From Endozoicomonas sp031844845 (GTDB taxonomy: Bacteria > Pseudomonadota > Gammaproteobacteria > Pseudomonadales > Endozoicomonadaceae), in contig NZ_JAVRMB020000154.1 of NCBI RefSeq assembly GCF_031844845.1, positions 1 to 29,747 on the forward strand: a stretch of 29,747 nucleotides of DNA, given 5' to 3'. Position 1 is the stretch's first letter, and each line of letters begins with the position of its first letter. Of the stretch, positions 29,557 to 29,747 are shown one piece after another. Made by a program: the position numbers and the translations under genes. Under the pieces are notes generated by a model that ran no database searches, was not told the DNA's origin, and was given only the letters and a program-made list of their open reading frames with translations.

Positions 29557-29746
29557 TTTTTGCCACCCTCACTGCGGCCTCATTTTTGCAGATAGTCAAT
29601 AATTGCAAAAGGGCATAGCCTGCCATCTTTATATGCATCCATCGTAACAATGTTCTGAGCTTTTTCTGCCAGAGATGTTTGCACCCAAATTGATGTTTCA
29701 GCTGCTGAAACATTGGCTCAATTGGCCACCTTTTTGAGTAAGCCAA
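29510..29746 (-). CDS. IS4/IS5-type DDE transposase, C-terminal end (partial)
   Basis: The gene runs off the right edge; 78 codons are visible. The segment YSKRWPIEPMFQQLK fits the Y-(2)-R-(3)-E-(6)-K signature of IS4-family transposases exactly, with the Glu being the third catalytic acid. A helical C-terminal part follows (WQKKLRTLLRWMHIKMAGYA) and ends GIPADWQHQ. The last 47 bp overlap the coiled-coil phage gene in another frame. The insertion sequence end cannot be placed from this side alone. Confidence 0.8.
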   Translation of the reverse strand: MAYSKRWPIEPMFQQLKHQFGCKHLWQKKLRTLLRWMHIKMAGYALLQLLTICKNEAAVRVAKIDWRFPGIPADWQHQ

Positions 29747-29747
29747 T

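Overview
The window looks like chromosome of a marine, host-associated gammaproteobacterium. The housekeeping half matches Oceanospirillales/Pseudomonas-type gene order, and the accessory half has a type III secretion translocon. An Endozoicomonas-like invertebrate symbiont is my best guess, from gene content and protein style rather than any database match.

Region 1 (1-14691) is mostly core metabolism. It opens with the 3' end of nadE, convergent with purH. On the minus strand, reading right to left, come ppa, dsbD, aroQ, accB, accC, prmA, a zinc-ribbon/DUF3426 membrane protein, then dusB, fis and purH. This is the familiar dsbD-aroQ-accBC-prmA-dusB-fis-purH neighbourhood, but it is split between DUF3426 and dusB by about 2.4 kb holding a plus-strand manC, a small membrane protein and an apparently gene-free stretch. 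A short dispersed repeat (GAACCACAAAGACAC type) occurs between nadE and purH, twice in inverted orientation inside the manC reading frame, and in decayed form after manC. A CBS-domain protein and a UPF0126 membrane protein close the region.

Region 2 (14692-25341) is a plus-strand type III secretion (T3SS) translocon cluster. In order: a 778-residue putative secreted protein with a membrane hairpin and a 12-copy Ser-Asp-Lys repeat; a filament/needle-tip candidate; a SycD/LcrH chaperone; a YopB/SseC-type translocator; a YopD/IpaC-type translocator; a YopN-TyeA fused gatekeeper with a long extra C-terminus; an unknown 84-residue protein; a SycN-like chaperone; and the SctI inner-rod protein. A hairpin terminator follows. 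No needle, ATPase, secretin or export-gate gene is present, so the rest of the machine must lie elsewhere or be missing. The filament candidate and both translocators share a roughly 31-residue module (L..[LM]G[FY]S..QI.ALLSLA[ND]P.D..N.L..[LM]H), in 1, 1 and about 4 copies. It resembles a UBA-type three-helix fold and is the most interesting signal here.

Region 3 (about 25400-29747) is a decayed integrative element or prophage remnant. It holds a frameshifted, N-terminally truncated tyrosine integrase (plus strand), then minus-strand genes: an AlpA/excisionase-like regulator, a Rha/antirepressor gene split by a 13-bp tandem duplication, a small hypothetical gene, ssb and a coiled-coil phage protein. 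The right edge runs into an IS4/IS5-type transposase that leaves the window.
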